Source: Candidatus Leptovillus gracilis | GTDB taxonomy: Bacteria > Chloroflexota > Anaerolineae > Promineifilales > Promineifilaceae | DNA: 64,000 bases | Direction of reading: 5' to 3' | Assembly: GCA_016716065.1 (NCBI GenBank) | Contig: JADJXA010000014.1 | Span: forward strand, 1-64,000 | Part shown: positions 8,460 through 16,479 of the stretch, piece after piece | How positions within the stretch are numbered: position 1 is the first letter of the stretch | Layout: each line of letters begins with the position of its first letter | The notes under the pieces: model-generated | What the model was told of the DNA's origin: nothing | The model's input: only the letters and a program-made list of their open reading frames with translations | Databases searched by the model: none | Position numbers and translations under genes: made by a program

Positions 8460-11291
8460 ATGACCAACGACGCCTCCAATTCCTATATCGAACTTCGCCA
8501 GTCCATAGACGACACCTTCAGCCTGGCTGACTTGCGTCTGCTCTGTGCCGACGTAGGCATTGAGTACGAACACCTTCCTGGAGAAACAAGACCCACCAAA
8601 ATCCTCGCCCTGCTGGACCACGTCGCCCGGCAGAGCCGGCAAGCCGACCTGCTCCACCGGCTGCGCGAACTACGGCCCCTCGGGGCCTGGCCGACCACCT
8701 ACCACGTCACCCACTCCGGCGCGGTGTACGCCCCACCCCCATTGCCTGAACGCGGCGTCCTACCCGAACCCGGCCCCTTGCCGCCCGGCTCTCGGCTGCT
8801 CTACTCCCGCAACCCTCTGTTCACCGGCCGCGCCGACGACCTGCTGCGCCTGGCGAACACCTTTCTTTACGAGGCCAACGGCCGTGACGTCATCATCACC
8901 CAAACGGCCGTCGCCGCCGGCATGGGTGGCATTGGCAAGACCCAACTGGCGGTGGAGTTTGCGCACCGGTACGGCCGTTACTTCCCCGGTGGCGTCTTCT
9001 GGTTGAGCTTTGCCGAAGCCGCCAACCTCCCCTCGGAAATCGCTGTCTGCGGTGGCCCGGATGGCCTCGACCTGGCTCCCGGCTTTGCCGACTTGCCGTT
9101 GGCTGACCAGGTGAAAGCCGTGCAGCAGGCATGGCGTCAGCCGGTCGCCAGGCTGCTCATCTTTGACAACTGCGAAGAGGAGAAACTGCTGGCCGACTGG
9201 CGACCACCGCATGGTGGCTGCCATGTCCTGGTGACCAGCCGCCGCCAGCAGTGGGACCGGGCGCTGGGCGTGAGCCAACTGCGGCTTGAAGTCTTGCCCA
9301 GAGCCGAAAGCGTCACCCTGCTGCGCCGGTTAGCGCCCGACCTGGCTGAGAGCGACGCGGACGTGATTGCAGCCGAAGTAGGCGACCTGCCCCTGGCGCT
9401 GCACCTGGCGGGCAGCTTTCTGGCAACATATCGTCGTGTTTCCCCCACTGACTACCTCAAGAAACTGCGCGACAAGCAGATTTTGCAACATGCTTCGATG
9501 TTGGGGCGAGGCACAGACTACTCCCCAACCGGCCACGATCTGGACGTGGCCCGCACCTTTGCTGTGAGCTTCGAGCGGTTGGACCTGGCGAATGAAACCG
9601 ACGCCCTGGCCTTGACGCTGCTCACGCGGCTCGCCTTCTTAGCGCCCGGCGAACCCATACCCGATGATTTATGCCAGGAGTTGGCTCCCATTGATGAAGA
9701 TGATGAAGAAGGTTTGCTGCAGGTTGAAGATGGCTGGCAGCGGCTGCGTAACCTGGGTTTTGTGGCGGTTGAGCAAGACAGCGCGGTACGCCTACACCGG
9801 TTGCTGGCGCTCTTTGCCCAAAAGATAGCGGATGATCCGGAAGACGCGCAGCGAGCGACTGAGAAAGCGGTGCGAGAGGCTGTGTCAAACCGACAGGACA
9901 GGGCCGGATACATCTCCCCCATTCCCCTGCTGCTGCCGCACCTCTATTTCGTCACCGATGCTGCCATGAGCCGTGACGATGCACAAGCTGGCAGCTTGTG
10001 CAGTTGGCTGGGCTATTACCTTGATCAGGTAGCCGTCTACGCCGACGCCCAGCCCTATTACGAACGCGCCCTGGCCATAAACGAGCAGAGCTTCGGCCCC
10101 ACCCATCCCGACACCGCCCAAAGCCTCAACAATCTCGGCTACCTCCTGAGGGCCATGGGCCAACTGGCCGACGCCCGGCCCTATTACGAACGCGCCCTGG
10201 CCATCCGAGAGCAAGCCCTCGGCCCCACCCATCCCGACACCGCCCTCAGCCTCAACAATCTCGGCGCACTCCTCCAGGTCATGGGCCAACTGGCCGACGC
10301 CCGGCCCTATTACGAACGCGCCCTGGCCATCCGAGAGCAAGCCCTCGGCCCCACCCATCCCGACACCGCCCGCAGCCTCAACAATCTCGGCGCACTCCTC
10401 GATTCCATGGGCCAACTGGCCGACGCCCGGCCCTATTACGAACGCGCCCTGGCCATCCGAGAGCAAGCCCTCGGCCCCACCCATCCCGACACCGCCCTCA
10501 GCCTCAACAATCTCGGCGCACTCCTCGATTCCATGGGCCAACTGGCCGACGCCCGGCCCTATTACGAACGCGCCCTGGCCATAAACGAGCAAGCCCTCGG
10601 CCCCACCCATCCCGACACCGCCCTCAGCCTCAACAATCTCGGCTACCTCCTCCGGGCCATGGGCCAACTGGCCGACGCCCGGCCCTATTACGAACGCGCC
10701 CTGGCCATCCGCGAGCAAGCCCTCGGCCCCACCCATCCCGACACCGCCAGCAGCCTCAACAATCTCGGCTACCTCCTCCGGGCCATGGGCCAACTGGCCG
10801 ACGCCCGGCCCTATTACGAACGCGCCCTGGCCATCCGAGAGCAAGCCCTCGGCCCCACCCATCCCGACACCGCCCAAAGCCTCAACAATCTCGGCTACCT
10901 CCTGAGGGCCATGGGCCAACTGGCCGACGCCCGGCCCTATTACGAACGCGCCCTGGCCATTTACGAGCAAGCCCTCGGCCCCACCCATCCCGACACCGCC
11001 ACGAGCCTCAACAATCTCGGCGAACTCCTCCGGGCCATGGGCCAACTGGCCGACGCCCGGCCCTATTACGAACGCGCCCTGGCCATCTACGAGCAAGCCC
11101 TCGGCCCCACCCATCCCGACTTAGCCTATAGTTTGAATAATTTAGGCATGTTGGCTCAGGCAGAAGGGGATTTGCCTGGCGCTCGCGTTTATTTACAGCG
11201 GGCCTTGTCTATCTTTGAAGCGGCATTAGGCCCTGAACATAACAATACTCAGATCGTGCGTGAAAACCTTGAGGCTCTTGATGATGCCTAA
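8460..11291 (+). CDS. Death-like domain / NB-ARC ATPase / TPR STAND protein
   Basis: This 943-residue signal-transduction ATPase has three parts. Residues 20-73 form a death-like effector-associated domain matching the one in the protein at 172-747. The NB-ARC ATPase has a P-loop GMGGIGKT at about 154-161, Walker B LLIFDNCEE, a VTSRR sensor-like segment and a GDLPLAL motif in the place of the plant/APAF GLPLA motif. From residue 528 to the end are nine 42-residue TPRs of the kinesin-light-chain type plus a tenth degenerate one. Such proteins are thought to oligomerise when the TPR sensor binds a trigger. No catalytic effector domain is present, so the N-terminal domain probably recruits one in trans. 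It is divergent from hsdM and has its own promoter. Confidence 0.85.
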   Translation: MTNDASNSYIELRQSIDDTFSLADLRLLCADVGIEYEHLPGETRPTKILALLDHVARQSRQADLLHRLRELRPLGAWPTTYHVTHSGAVYAPPPLPERGVLPEPGPLPPGSRLLYSRNPLFTGRADDLLRLANTFLYEANGRDVIITQTAVAAGMGGIGKTQLAVEFAHRYGRYFPGGVFWLSFAEAANLPSEIAVCGGPDGLDLAPGFADLPLADQVKAVQQAWRQPVARLLIFDNCEEEKLLADWRPPHGGCHVLVTSRRQQWDRALGVSQLRLEVLPRAESVTLLRRLAPDLAESDADVIAAEVGDLPLALHLAGSFLATYRRVSPTDYLKKLRDKQILQHASMLGRGTDYSPTGHDLDVARTFAVSFERLDLANETDALALTLLTRLAFLAPGEPIPDDLCQELAPIDEDDEEGLLQVEDGWQRLRNLGFVAVEQDSAVRLHRLLALFAQKIADDPEDAQRATEKAVREAVSNRQDRAGYISPIPLLLPHLYFVTDAAMSRDDAQAGSLCSWLGYYLDQVAVYADAQPYYERALAINEQSFGPTHPDTAQSLNNLGYLLRAMGQLADARPYYERALAIREQALGPTHPDTALSLNNLGALLQVMGQLADARPYYERALAIREQALGPTHPDTARSLNNLGALLDSMGQLADARPYYERALAIREQALGPTHPDTALSLNNLGALLDSMGQLADARPYYERALAINEQALGPTHPDTALSLNNLGYLLRAMGQLADARPYYERALAIREQALGPTHPDTASSLNNLGYLLRAMGQLADARPYYERALAIREQALGPTHPDTAQSLNNLGYLLRAMGQLADARPYYERALAIYEQALGPTHPDTATSLNNLGELLRAMGQLADARPYYERALAIYEQALGPTHPDLAYSLNNLGMLAQAEGDLPGARVYLQRALSIFEAALGPEHNNTQIVRENLEALDDA
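10041..11120 (+). repeat. 126-bp tandem repeat encoding near-identical TPR units
   Basis: About eight and a half units of 126 bp follow each other, each encoding 42 residues beginning ADARPYYERALAI. Between units only a few codons change: the residue before EQALG (Arg, Asn or Tyr), the residue before SLNNLG, and the short stretch after it (YLLRA, ALLDS, ALLQV or ELLRA). The DNA is nearly identical elsewhere, including third codon positions, so the array was recently amplified or is being homogenised. Unit number may vary between strains and may be mis-assembled from short reads. Confidence 0.95.
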
Positions 11292-11377
11292 CCTGCCCTA
11301 TCGATTGCATTTTGCCAATGAATAAACGGCCGTTTGATTTTCACTCAACACCGGTTTTGCTGGCGTGCCAGCGCCTC

Positions 11378-11746
11378 TTATGAAAATGCCCCTTCCCCTA
11401 CGGCCGGTTCCATTGGCAGCAAAACGGGCAGTGCTGACTGTGCCGGCCGCAGCCAGGAAATCGTCACGCCACCAGTCACCCACCAGATACGATAAGCGAA
11501 GAAACGGCCGTCTTCGCTTACTTCCGGTTCAATCGTGCGAAAAACAAGAACAGGATCATCCACCAACTTAATCGTATTGATCAGCGTGCCAATCTCCAGG
11601 TCAGAAGGCAGCTTCTTTTCGCGCCAGGCGCGTAACTCAAACAAACCCGCATCATGAGCAACTAGTCGAATGGTCAACCCCCCACCCAACGGTTTAGGCT
11701 TACTGGAACGCTGCTGCTTCATCTCCGTCAAAATCTTGTCTAGCAT
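11378..11746 (-). CDS. Hypothetical protein, last gene of the cryptic operon
   Basis: The start is set at ATG 11746, with GGGGGTGAAC directly upstream. The longer frame would run back through the octamer hairpin at 11767-11798 and is less likely. The 122 residues show a basic N-terminal third (KQQRSSKPK) and then a mixed alpha/beta pattern with WREKKLPSD and ISWLRP stretches. No signal peptide, membrane segment or known motif is visible. It is the promoter-distal member of the minus-strand block 11378-16797. The 64-bp gap before it contains a hairpin, so its expression may be partly separated from the genes before it. Confidence 0.55.
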   Translation of the reverse strand: MLDKILTEMKQQRSSKPKPLGGGLTIRLVAHDAGLFELRAWREKKLPSDLEIGTLINTIKLVDDPVLVFRTIEPEVSEDGRFFAYRIWWVTGGVTISWLRPAQSALPVLLPMEPAVGEGAFS

Positions 11747-11766
11747 GTTCACCCCCAAAAACAAAA

Positions 11767-11798
11767 ACGGCCGTTCTCCGCAAGCGAAGAACGGCCGT
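11767..11798 (-). repeat. Hairpin made from two octamer copies
   Basis: ACGGCCGTTCT (11767-11777) pairs with AGAACGGCCGT (11788-11798) across a 10-nt loop. On the minus strand it is followed by GTTTTTGTTTTTGG, so it may act as a terminator between the genes at 11811-12248 and 11378-11746. Confidence 0.6.
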
Positions 11799-11810
11799 CG
11801 CAAACTATCT

Positions 11811-12248
11811 TTACCCAGGCGGGCAAAGATTGCCGCTTTGAACAATGCCAGTCCCTATGTCCTGACAAATGGCCCGGTGTCCGGGCCACAGTGTGATCGT
11901 CACCTGATGCACATGGCTCCACACACCAATTTGCTCGTCCGCTGGCACGATCACGCAACCTACATCGTTGGTCACATCATCCACCACTTGCCCATTTTCA
12001 CGCTGCCAGGTAACAGCCGCATGAGCAACCATTCTGTCACCATTGGTCAAGCACAGAAACCGAACATAATACGTGTCCGGCGTCGGCGTAGCCACAATAT
12101 ATAACACTTCGTTACGAGGGCCTCCAAAAACAGCGCTCGTAACAACACTTGCAAACAAGGCCAGCGCAATCAACGCTAAAAGCCAGATTGACAAAGGCGC
12201 ACTCGTTTTCTCATCCTCAGCAGGTTTCCAAACGTTTTTTTCTTTCAC
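11811..12248 (-). CDS. Single-span membrane-anchored extracytoplasmic protein, unknown
   Basis: The start is GTG 12248, preceded by GGAGGAATC and overlapping the stop of the gene before it by 4 bp (GTGA). This indicates translational coupling. The 145 residues comprise a short cytoplasmic head, a transmembrane helix at about 20-42 and an outside domain of about 100 residues. That domain has three cysteines (in FLCLTNG, DVGCVIV and HRAICQD) plus one near the end (NLCPPG), so two disulfides are possible. Its sequence recalls no family I can name. It sits in the cryptic operon of the integrative element. Confidence 0.6.
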   Translation of the reverse strand: MKEKNVWKPAEDEKTSAPLSIWLLALIALALFASVVTSAVFGGPRNEVLYIVATPTPDTYYVRFLCLTNGDRMVAHAAVTWQRENGQVVDDVTNDVGCVIVPADEQIGVWSHVHQVTITLWPGHRAICQDIGTGIVQSGNLCPPG

Positions 12249-12454
12249 GATTCCTCCAATGCTGCCAAATTACCATCACCAGCCACCCCCACCCCACTCA
12301 CGAAAATGAGCAGGCCAGGCGGCCGATTCTCGATCCGACGTGCGTTTTTCACTGACACCGCCAACCCATTCTCCTGCAACAATTGCAGTGTACCCGCCAG
12401 AATTTCCGCCGTATCCTGCGGCGTCAACTCGTATTCATCAGCTTTTGTTCCCAT
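12245..12454 (-). CDS. Small hypothetical protein (69 aa)
   Basis: ATG 12454 is preceded by GGAGGCAAGAAACT, a strong ribosome site. The frame overlaps the gene upstream by 31 bp and the gene downstream by 4 bp, as in a tightly coupled operon. The protein is soluble and looks like a small helical-then-strand domain: acidic N-terminal helix (LTPQDTAEILAGTLQLL), then VSVKNARRI and a hydrophobic strand LLIFVSGVG. No known motif is visible. Its coupling suggests a function together with the membrane protein that follows. Confidence 0.55.
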   Translation of the reverse strand: MGTKADEYELTPQDTAEILAGTLQLLQENGLAVSVKNARRIENRPPGLLIFVSGVGVAGDGNLAALEES

Positions 12455-12837
12455 AGTTTCTTGCCTCCAGGCTTATACTGGATTTTTCTTTCACCATTTA
12501 TGTAAACAGGATTTCTACTGCGATAATTCCAGTAAAGCATGACATCGCCATTCTTTTTCTTATAAAACCGTCGCTCAACCCGCCAGGCCGAGTCTCCCGC
12601 AAAATTTTCAAAGCCCGTTTCATCGTCATCTTCCACCACCAAATCAGCGGCAAAATTTTGCGGTATGGGCTGAATTTTTTGCGGTACGAACCTATCTTTT
12701 TTGCGGTACGAGTTATTTTCGATTTTTTGCGGTACGGCCGTTTTTTTTGCGGTACGATCATCAGCCGTCAGGATTTGCCCGCGCACCTGTCCCGACGCCA
12801 GTGCGTCAGGCACGGCCGCAACGGCCGGCTGACGCAC
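12424..12837 (-). CDS. Hypothetical protein with Lys/Gln-rich repeated segment
   Basis: This 137-residue frame starts with GTG 12837 and overlaps the next gene by 31 bp. Its middle (about residues 30-60) contains repeated short motifs of the VPQKI and YRKK type, encoded by the iteron-like DNA array at 12652-12757. The C-terminal 60 residues look like a folded basic domain (WRVERRFYKKKNGDVMLYWN, then a YKPGGKKLWEQKL tail) that may bind nucleic acid. The repeated DNA also reads open in a second frame. The C-terminal domain and the coupling make this frame the better choice, but the start is uncertain. Confidence 0.45.
   Translation of the reverse strand: MRQPAVAAVPDALASGQVRGQILTADDRTAKKTAVPQKIENNSYRKKDRFVPQKIQPIPQNFAADLVVEDDDETGFENFAGDSAWRVERRFYKKKNGDVMLYWNYRSRNPVYINGERKIQYKPGGKKLWEQKLMNTS
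12652..12757. repeat. Iteron-like array of five TTTTGCGGTA(C/T)G repeats
   Basis: The core TGCGGTA occurs at 12659, 12680, 12702, 12728 and 12748, each preceded by a run of four to eight T. Spacings are 21, 22, 26 and 20 bp, close to two helical turns. The pattern resembles initiator-binding iterons of plasmids. It lies inside the gene 12424-12837, so a coding explanation (repeated basic peptides) is also possible. Confidence 0.6.
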
Positions 12838-12839
12838 TG
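12799..12839. repeat. 11-bp perfect inverted repeat beside the iteron-like array
   Basis: CAGTGCGTCAG (12799-12809) and CTGACGCACTG (12829-12839) are exact reverse complements around a 19-bp GC-rich spacer. It covers the start of the gene 12424-12837, so it could be an operator, a translation-controlling hairpin or part of a replication or transfer origin. Confidence 0.6.
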
Positions 12840-12860
12840 CGTCATCTTCAACAGGTACGC

Positions 12861-13844
12861 TTACGTAAAATCCTCAACCTGTCCATTTTGTCTGGTGCGA
12901 GGAGCCGCGCCAGTACGGGGCTGAACCTGGTAACGCGGGCGAGGCGCTTCTTCTTCGCCAATGGGTTCCGTCGTGATGTCCATCTCGCCCGGAATAACCA
13001 CCGGCTGCTGCTCATCCGGCCGAGCGCCCGGCTGCCAACGCTTAAAACGAGACCACCACGACGCGGATGGGGGTGGGGCGGCCCGCCGTGTTCGTCGCTG
13101 CGGAGCATCGCCTTCCTCCAACAGATCAGGAACGCCATCCGCGTCACCATCAAACATAAGCTCCGGTACGCCTTGCAACATGTATGTAATCTGATCCTGG
13201 CTATAACCTGCATTTCGCAAGTAACGTATATGATCCACCCAAGCCTTTTGCTTCTCGATCATCCGCATTTGCGGACTCAGGCTAACCGCCAACCGCGCAT
13301 TGAACCGCAGCATGTCCGTCTTTTCTTTGGCCGTTGCTTTCTCATTGCTTCGCTTATGATCAGGATCCGTCCTTTTCAACATATATGTCAGAGAACCGGC
13401 CGCCAACGCCGCCAGCGGCAAGCCGTACCCTATCCAATTAAGCTGCCATTTCTCCAATGGCAAACCGCGCTCAATGGAAAACATGGTGATCATGTTGGCT
13501 GCCGCAAAAAGCAACCACACTAACTCGATGCTCAACGCCACGGTCTTTTGCCCGGCACGCCAATAAGCAGCAATAAACCCCATGCCAGCCACAACAGCGG
13601 CCATCTCCACGGTGATCGGAAACGAAATCCGAATCAAGTTCAGAAAAGCACCAAACAACCCGGAGCCAAACGTAAACTCTTCAGAAACGTGCAATACCAC
13701 CATGATGCCATGCGCGGCCGTCACAATGACAACCAGCGCAAGCAACAAATACAAAAAAAACATCGTAAATCCCTTCAATGTTTTTTTATTCTCGGAACCA
13801 GTCAACAAAAAATCTGTATCTTCGTCTTCAAAATAATCGTCCAC
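12861..13844 (-). CDS. Four-span membrane protein with long cytoplasmic tail, unknown
   Basis: GTG 13844 is chosen because AGGAG stands 7 nt before it; TTG one codon earlier is possible. The 327-residue protein starts with an acidic head and has four hydrophobic segments at about 27-50, 63-92, 100-122 and 134-157. About 170 mostly polar residues follow, with a charged helix (KQKAWVDHIRYL) and an acidic, proline-rich end. The stretch MFDGDADGVPDLLEEGD resembles a calcium-binding loop. I do not recognise the family. The topology would suit a membrane component of a transfer, phage-exclusion or replication-anchoring function in the element, but no homology supports this. Confidence 0.65.
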   Translation of the reverse strand: MDDYFEDEDTDFLLTGSENKKTLKGFTMFFLYLLLALVVIVTAAHGIMVVLHVSEEFTFGSGLFGAFLNLIRISFPITVEMAAVVAGMGFIAAYWRAGQKTVALSIELVWLLFAAANMITMFSIERGLPLEKWQLNWIGYGLPLAALAAGSLTYMLKRTDPDHKRSNEKATAKEKTDMLRFNARLAVSLSPQMRMIEKQKAWVDHIRYLRNAGYSQDQITYMLQGVPELMFDGDADGVPDLLEEGDAPQRRTRRAAPPPSASWWSRFKRWQPGARPDEQQPVVIPGEMDITTEPIGEEEAPRPRYQVQPRTGAAPRTRQNGQVEDFT

Positions 13845-13873
13845 CAAAACACTCCTTTAGTTAATTTTGGAAT

Positions 13874-13911
13874 AGACGGCCGTTTCGTGTTACACTCGGA
13901 AACGGCCGTCT
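13874..13911. repeat. 13-bp inverted repeat built from two octamer copies
   Basis: AGACGGCCGTTTC (13874-13886) is the exact reverse complement of GAAACGGCCGTCT (13899-13911), with a 12-nt loop. It lies in the gap between the genes at 13959-14297 and 12861-13844. No strong T-run follows on the minus strand. Confidence 0.7.
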
Positions 13912-13958
13912 TAACGGATAGCCAGAGCCAGCGTCAGCCCCAAAGCAATGCGCTGGCT

Positions 13959-14297
13959 CTATTTATTTCTACCCTTACCCGGCGCAGCCTTTGCGTCATC
14001 AACCCCATCAGGATTCATAACCTCCGCCTTAGATACAACTTCCCAAACACCCTTATCCTTGTCCTTTTGGGGTAGGGGAGTTACGACGGGTAATTCCTGC
14101 TCCTTAACCCTCGCTTCCCAAACCGGCGCAATCGGTTCAGCCACCACTGCCGGCGCGGCAGGCGTCGGTACGCTAAAAACCTCTGGCTGAGTGGGATAAA
14201 CAACCCCCAACGGCTGCTTGGCGTGAGTGTCACGCCACATCAGCGCGGCCACAGCCGCCATGCACAAAACCAATAAAACTTTTACTACTTTTTTCAT
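13959..14297 (-). CDS. Secreted proline-rich small protein, unknown
   Basis: ATG 14297 follows GGAGGTAAGTT, a strong ribosome site. The 112-residue product begins with a lysine pair and a hydrophobic stretch (about residues 5-20) ending near Thr-His-Ala, a plausible signal peptide with cleavage after residue 26. The remainder is rich in Pro, Ala and Val in the middle (about 35-75), and charged at the end (KGRNK). No cysteine outside the signal and no known motif are seen. It may act in the cell envelope beside the neighbouring membrane proteins of the cryptic operon. Confidence 0.55.
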   Translation of the reverse strand: MKKVVKVLLVLCMAAVAALMWRDTHAKQPLGVVYPTQPEVFSVPTPAAPAVVAEPIAPVWEARVKEQELPVVTPLPQKDKDKGVWEVVSKAEVMNPDGVDDAKAAPGKGRNK

Positions 14298-14363
14298 AAC
14301 TTACCTCCAGAACAAACTAAAAAAGATAAACGGCCGTGCAATCGCACAACCGGAAAACACCCA

Positions 14364-14858
14364 TCATCTCATCGCCAATACCGCAGTCTCGTGGCCTACG
14401 CGCAGTTTGTCGGCCACCACCCGCCGCCCACGCTCTAAACCATTCAAATCACGCAGCAGCCTTTGCACTTCCGCATACCGCGCCTGAGCATCCTTCAACG
14501 CCTGCCGATCTTCCCGACGCACATAGCGCCGAGGGCCACGCCGTTGCCCTGCGATTGCCTCGTGTCCAGGGTAGGGACACGCATCCCGCACCCCATGCAC
14601 AACCAAGACCGCTCCGTTGTCGCGCTCCTCAAAAACGCCACAACACAAAGCTCTTTTCTCCAGCGCACCAAGCGATTGCTTGAGTTCGGCGATTTGACGA
14701 TCATACTCAGCCAAAATCACCAGGATGTCCAAAGCAACCTGAGTCTCCTTCTGCGGAAGCGGAAACTGAAATGTGCAAACCAATTTGCTCACCTCATCAG
14801 CGGCAATCCGAAGAACATCTCTACTCATCACTGCTGTTACATTTTGTGTTAGATACAC
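14364..14858 (-). CDS. Hypothetical protein with C-terminal coiled coil
   Basis: The start is GTG 14858, with GAGGGAG 8 nt upstream; a longer frame to 14915 has no good site. The 164 residues include a hydrophobic N-terminal half and a C-terminal part (about 110-160) of alternating Arg/Glu and Leu (EDRQALKDAQARYAEVQRLL and on) that should form a coiled coil. Two adjacent Cys (RALCCGVF) and one further Cys (DACPYPGHE) are present. No family is recognised. It lies 56 bp behind the 83-residue gene upstream and 66 bp before the secreted protein gene. Confidence 0.5.
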   Translation of the reverse strand: MYLTQNVTAVMSRDVLRIAADEVSKLVCTFQFPLPQKETQVALDILVILAEYDRQIAELKQSLGALEKRALCCGVFEERDNGAVLVVHGVRDACPYPGHEAIAGQRRGPRRYVRREDRQALKDAQARYAEVQRLLRDLNGLERGRRVVADKLRVGHETAVLAMR

Positions 14859-14914
14859 GTTTTTTACTCCCTCATTGGTGGCAAACACAGCTGCCGGCGG
14901 CGCCCTATTTGCCA

Positions 14915-15166
14915 CTAATCATCTTCTTGCTCTTGTTGCTCAATTTCAAAGAATTCTATTGGGCCGAAAACCATCCTCAATTCAACGTCTACCTGATCGC
15001 AATTCACAAAACCAACCTTTCCAGTCCGCCGATAGCCGACAAGTGGCACATCAAGCAAACGCGAAAATGACTGCTCTACTTCCTCCACGGAAACCAAAAA
15101 GACCTTACTGCCATTGACATTGGTCGTAATCAACTCAAATAAACCGTCCCTATTCTGCAAAATCAT
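14915..15166 (-). CDS. Small hypothetical protein (83 aa)
   Basis: ATG 15166 is preceded by AGGAGG with 9-nt spacing, inside the last codons of the winged-helix gene (17-bp overlap). This is strong evidence for coupled translation and against the longer upstream frame. The protein has a beta-rich pattern (GLFELITTNVNGSKVFLVSV, then VPLVGYRRTGKVGFV) and a very acidic C-terminus (FFEIEQQEQEDD). It has no known motif. The size and acidity recall small phage or plasmid regulators, but nothing specific supports this. Confidence 0.5.
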   Translation of the reverse strand: MILQNRDGLFELITTNVNGSKVFLVSVEEVEQSFSRLLDVPLVGYRRTGKVGFVNCDQVDVELRMVFGPIEFFEIEQQEQEDD

Positions 15167-16187
15167 CCTGTTCAACCTCCTCATCCTCCCAGGCCAGACA
15201 ATCTGGCACAAACACCAGATCGCCATCACGGTCACGCTGACGCCATGCCCATCCCAGGCGCAGCAGCGGACGAAAGGGCACGTAATGCCCAAATCCATCC
15301 GGCAAGGAAATGCCCCCACGCAACGAATGAATTGTGGCCTCCCATAATTCGGCCCGTTCATCACCAGTCAGTTCAATCCACAACCGCGCGACCTGCAAGT
15401 AATCATCCGGTGGCTCAGTATGCCCTTGCTCCAACCGCCGACGCAGATACCCCTGCGGGCTACTCATGCCCTGCGCCAGGGCGTACCACCAATAAGCCAG
15501 AGCCACCGGAAGGGGAAAATCACAAAACTCGGTTGGAACTGGCTCTCCCATGCCAATTTCGCGCAAAAATGTGCCAGTGGGGGGAGGTGGGTAAAATTTA
15601 CCCACCTCTGGCCGCTCTTGTTGTTGTTGTTCAAAACAAAATTGATCTGAATCAGATTGATTTAAAACAACAACAACATTGTTTAAAGGGGAGGGGGGTG
15701 GGTAAATTTTACTCACTGTTGGCAGAGTACCAGCGTCAAGGGCACTGTTTGCCACTATTGCAGGGATCGCGTCACCCGATTGTGCGCTCGGGCAACCAAC
15801 TGCGGTTTGTGCGAACCGCAGCAGAGGCAATTGTGAGCTTGCCTCTGACTCTTCATCGAGTATTGTCACCCGATGAGGAGAGAGCAGCGGTTGTGTGCCC
15901 GCTGCCAACGACCCTGCAAACGGCAAAGGAAGCTGTTTGCCTTTATCCGTTAATGCCCACCAACCTTTGTTAGCGGTCATTACGCAGGCGATGACGCCTA
16001 AATACTCCAGATAGTCCAGCGTTTCATTGATCGTTTTGCGTGCCTTCACGCCTGTTCGGTGCATCAACCACTTAATAGACACCGGGGTGGGGCAGTCCGG
16101 CATGAACATAGCCACAAGAACCGGTAGGGATGCTTTGAACGAAAGGACATGCAAGGCTGTCGCGGGATTATCCAACGCTGACGACAT
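15150..16187 (-). CDS. Winged-helix protein, possible replication or regulatory protein of the element
   Basis: ATG 16187 follows GAGAGG. The 345-residue protein begins with a winged-helix-like domain at about 10-85. Its segment PVSIKWLMHRTGVKARKTINETLDYLEYLGVI has the helix-turn-helix form of initiator or MarR-like domains, followed by a wing (KGWWALTDKG). A low-complexity linker contains KIYPPP and KFYPPPP motifs and a polyglutamine tract. The C-terminal 120 residues form a helical domain (LPVALAYWWYALAQGMSSPQGYL) somewhat like DnaD/DnaB-type primosomal domains. This layout is common in replication-initiation proteins of plasmids and phages. The role is inference and no homologue is named. 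Confidence 0.5.
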   Translation of the reverse strand: MSSALDNPATALHVLSFKASLPVLVAMFMPDCPTPVSIKWLMHRTGVKARKTINETLDYLEYLGVIACVMTANKGWWALTDKGKQLPLPFAGSLAAGTQPLLSPHRVTILDEESEASSQLPLLRFAQTAVGCPSAQSGDAIPAIVANSALDAGTLPTVSKIYPPPSPLNNVVVVLNQSDSDQFCFEQQQQERPEVGKFYPPPPTGTFLREIGMGEPVPTEFCDFPLPVALAYWWYALAQGMSSPQGYLRRRLEQGHTEPPDDYLQVARLWIELTGDERAELWEATIHSLRGGISLPDGFGHYVPFRPLLRLGWAWRQRDRDGDLVFVPDCLAWEDEEVEQDDFAE

Positions 16188-16230
16188 TGTTAAGCCTCTC
16201 CAAATCCATGCTGCTTAAACACATCTCACC

Positions 16231-16476
16231 TCATTTCAAAAAAATACTTGGATGAATTTCATAACCCTGCTGAATCATCAAAATCAAACTCTCCATCGCT
16301 AACTTGCGCACGTCTGTGACCGTCAGGGTCACGTCTACTCGCGTGACTTCACCCTGGCGGGCACGCTCGACCAATCCATCCAGCATCTTCATAACCTTGA
16401 CCATATTGTCACCCGTCTGATTCCGAGCGTTGACTGCATGGCCGTGAGGCGGCCAGGGCTTCGCTTCTCCACCCAT
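16231..16476 (-). CDS. Small hypothetical protein (81 aa)
   Basis: ATG 16476 is preceded by GGAGATAAGTT, a good ribosome site. It starts 3 bp after the stop of the membrane protein gene before it. The product is soluble: residues 1-22 look unstructured, and the rest could form helix-strand-helix (MVKVMKMLDGLVERARQG, VTRVDVTLTVTDVRKLAMES). No motif is recognised. It is the second gene of the cryptic minus-strand block. Confidence 0.5.
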   Translation of the reverse strand: MGGEAKPWPPHGHAVNARNQTGDNMVKVMKMLDGLVERARQGEVTRVDVTLTVTDVRKLAMESLILMIQQGYEIHPSIFLK

Positions 16477-16479
16477 AAC

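Noticed and set aside
9885..11114. Long open frame on the minus strand across the TPR repeat, with a repeated Gly/Val-rich pattern
   Set aside because: It is the antisense of the 126-bp repeat; the open frame follows from the biased codon use of identical units and has no ribosome site or family match.
10041..11120. CRISPR-like array
   Set aside because: Repeats of 126 bp are contiguous, coding and have no unique spacers. No other direct-repeat/spacer array was seen in the window.
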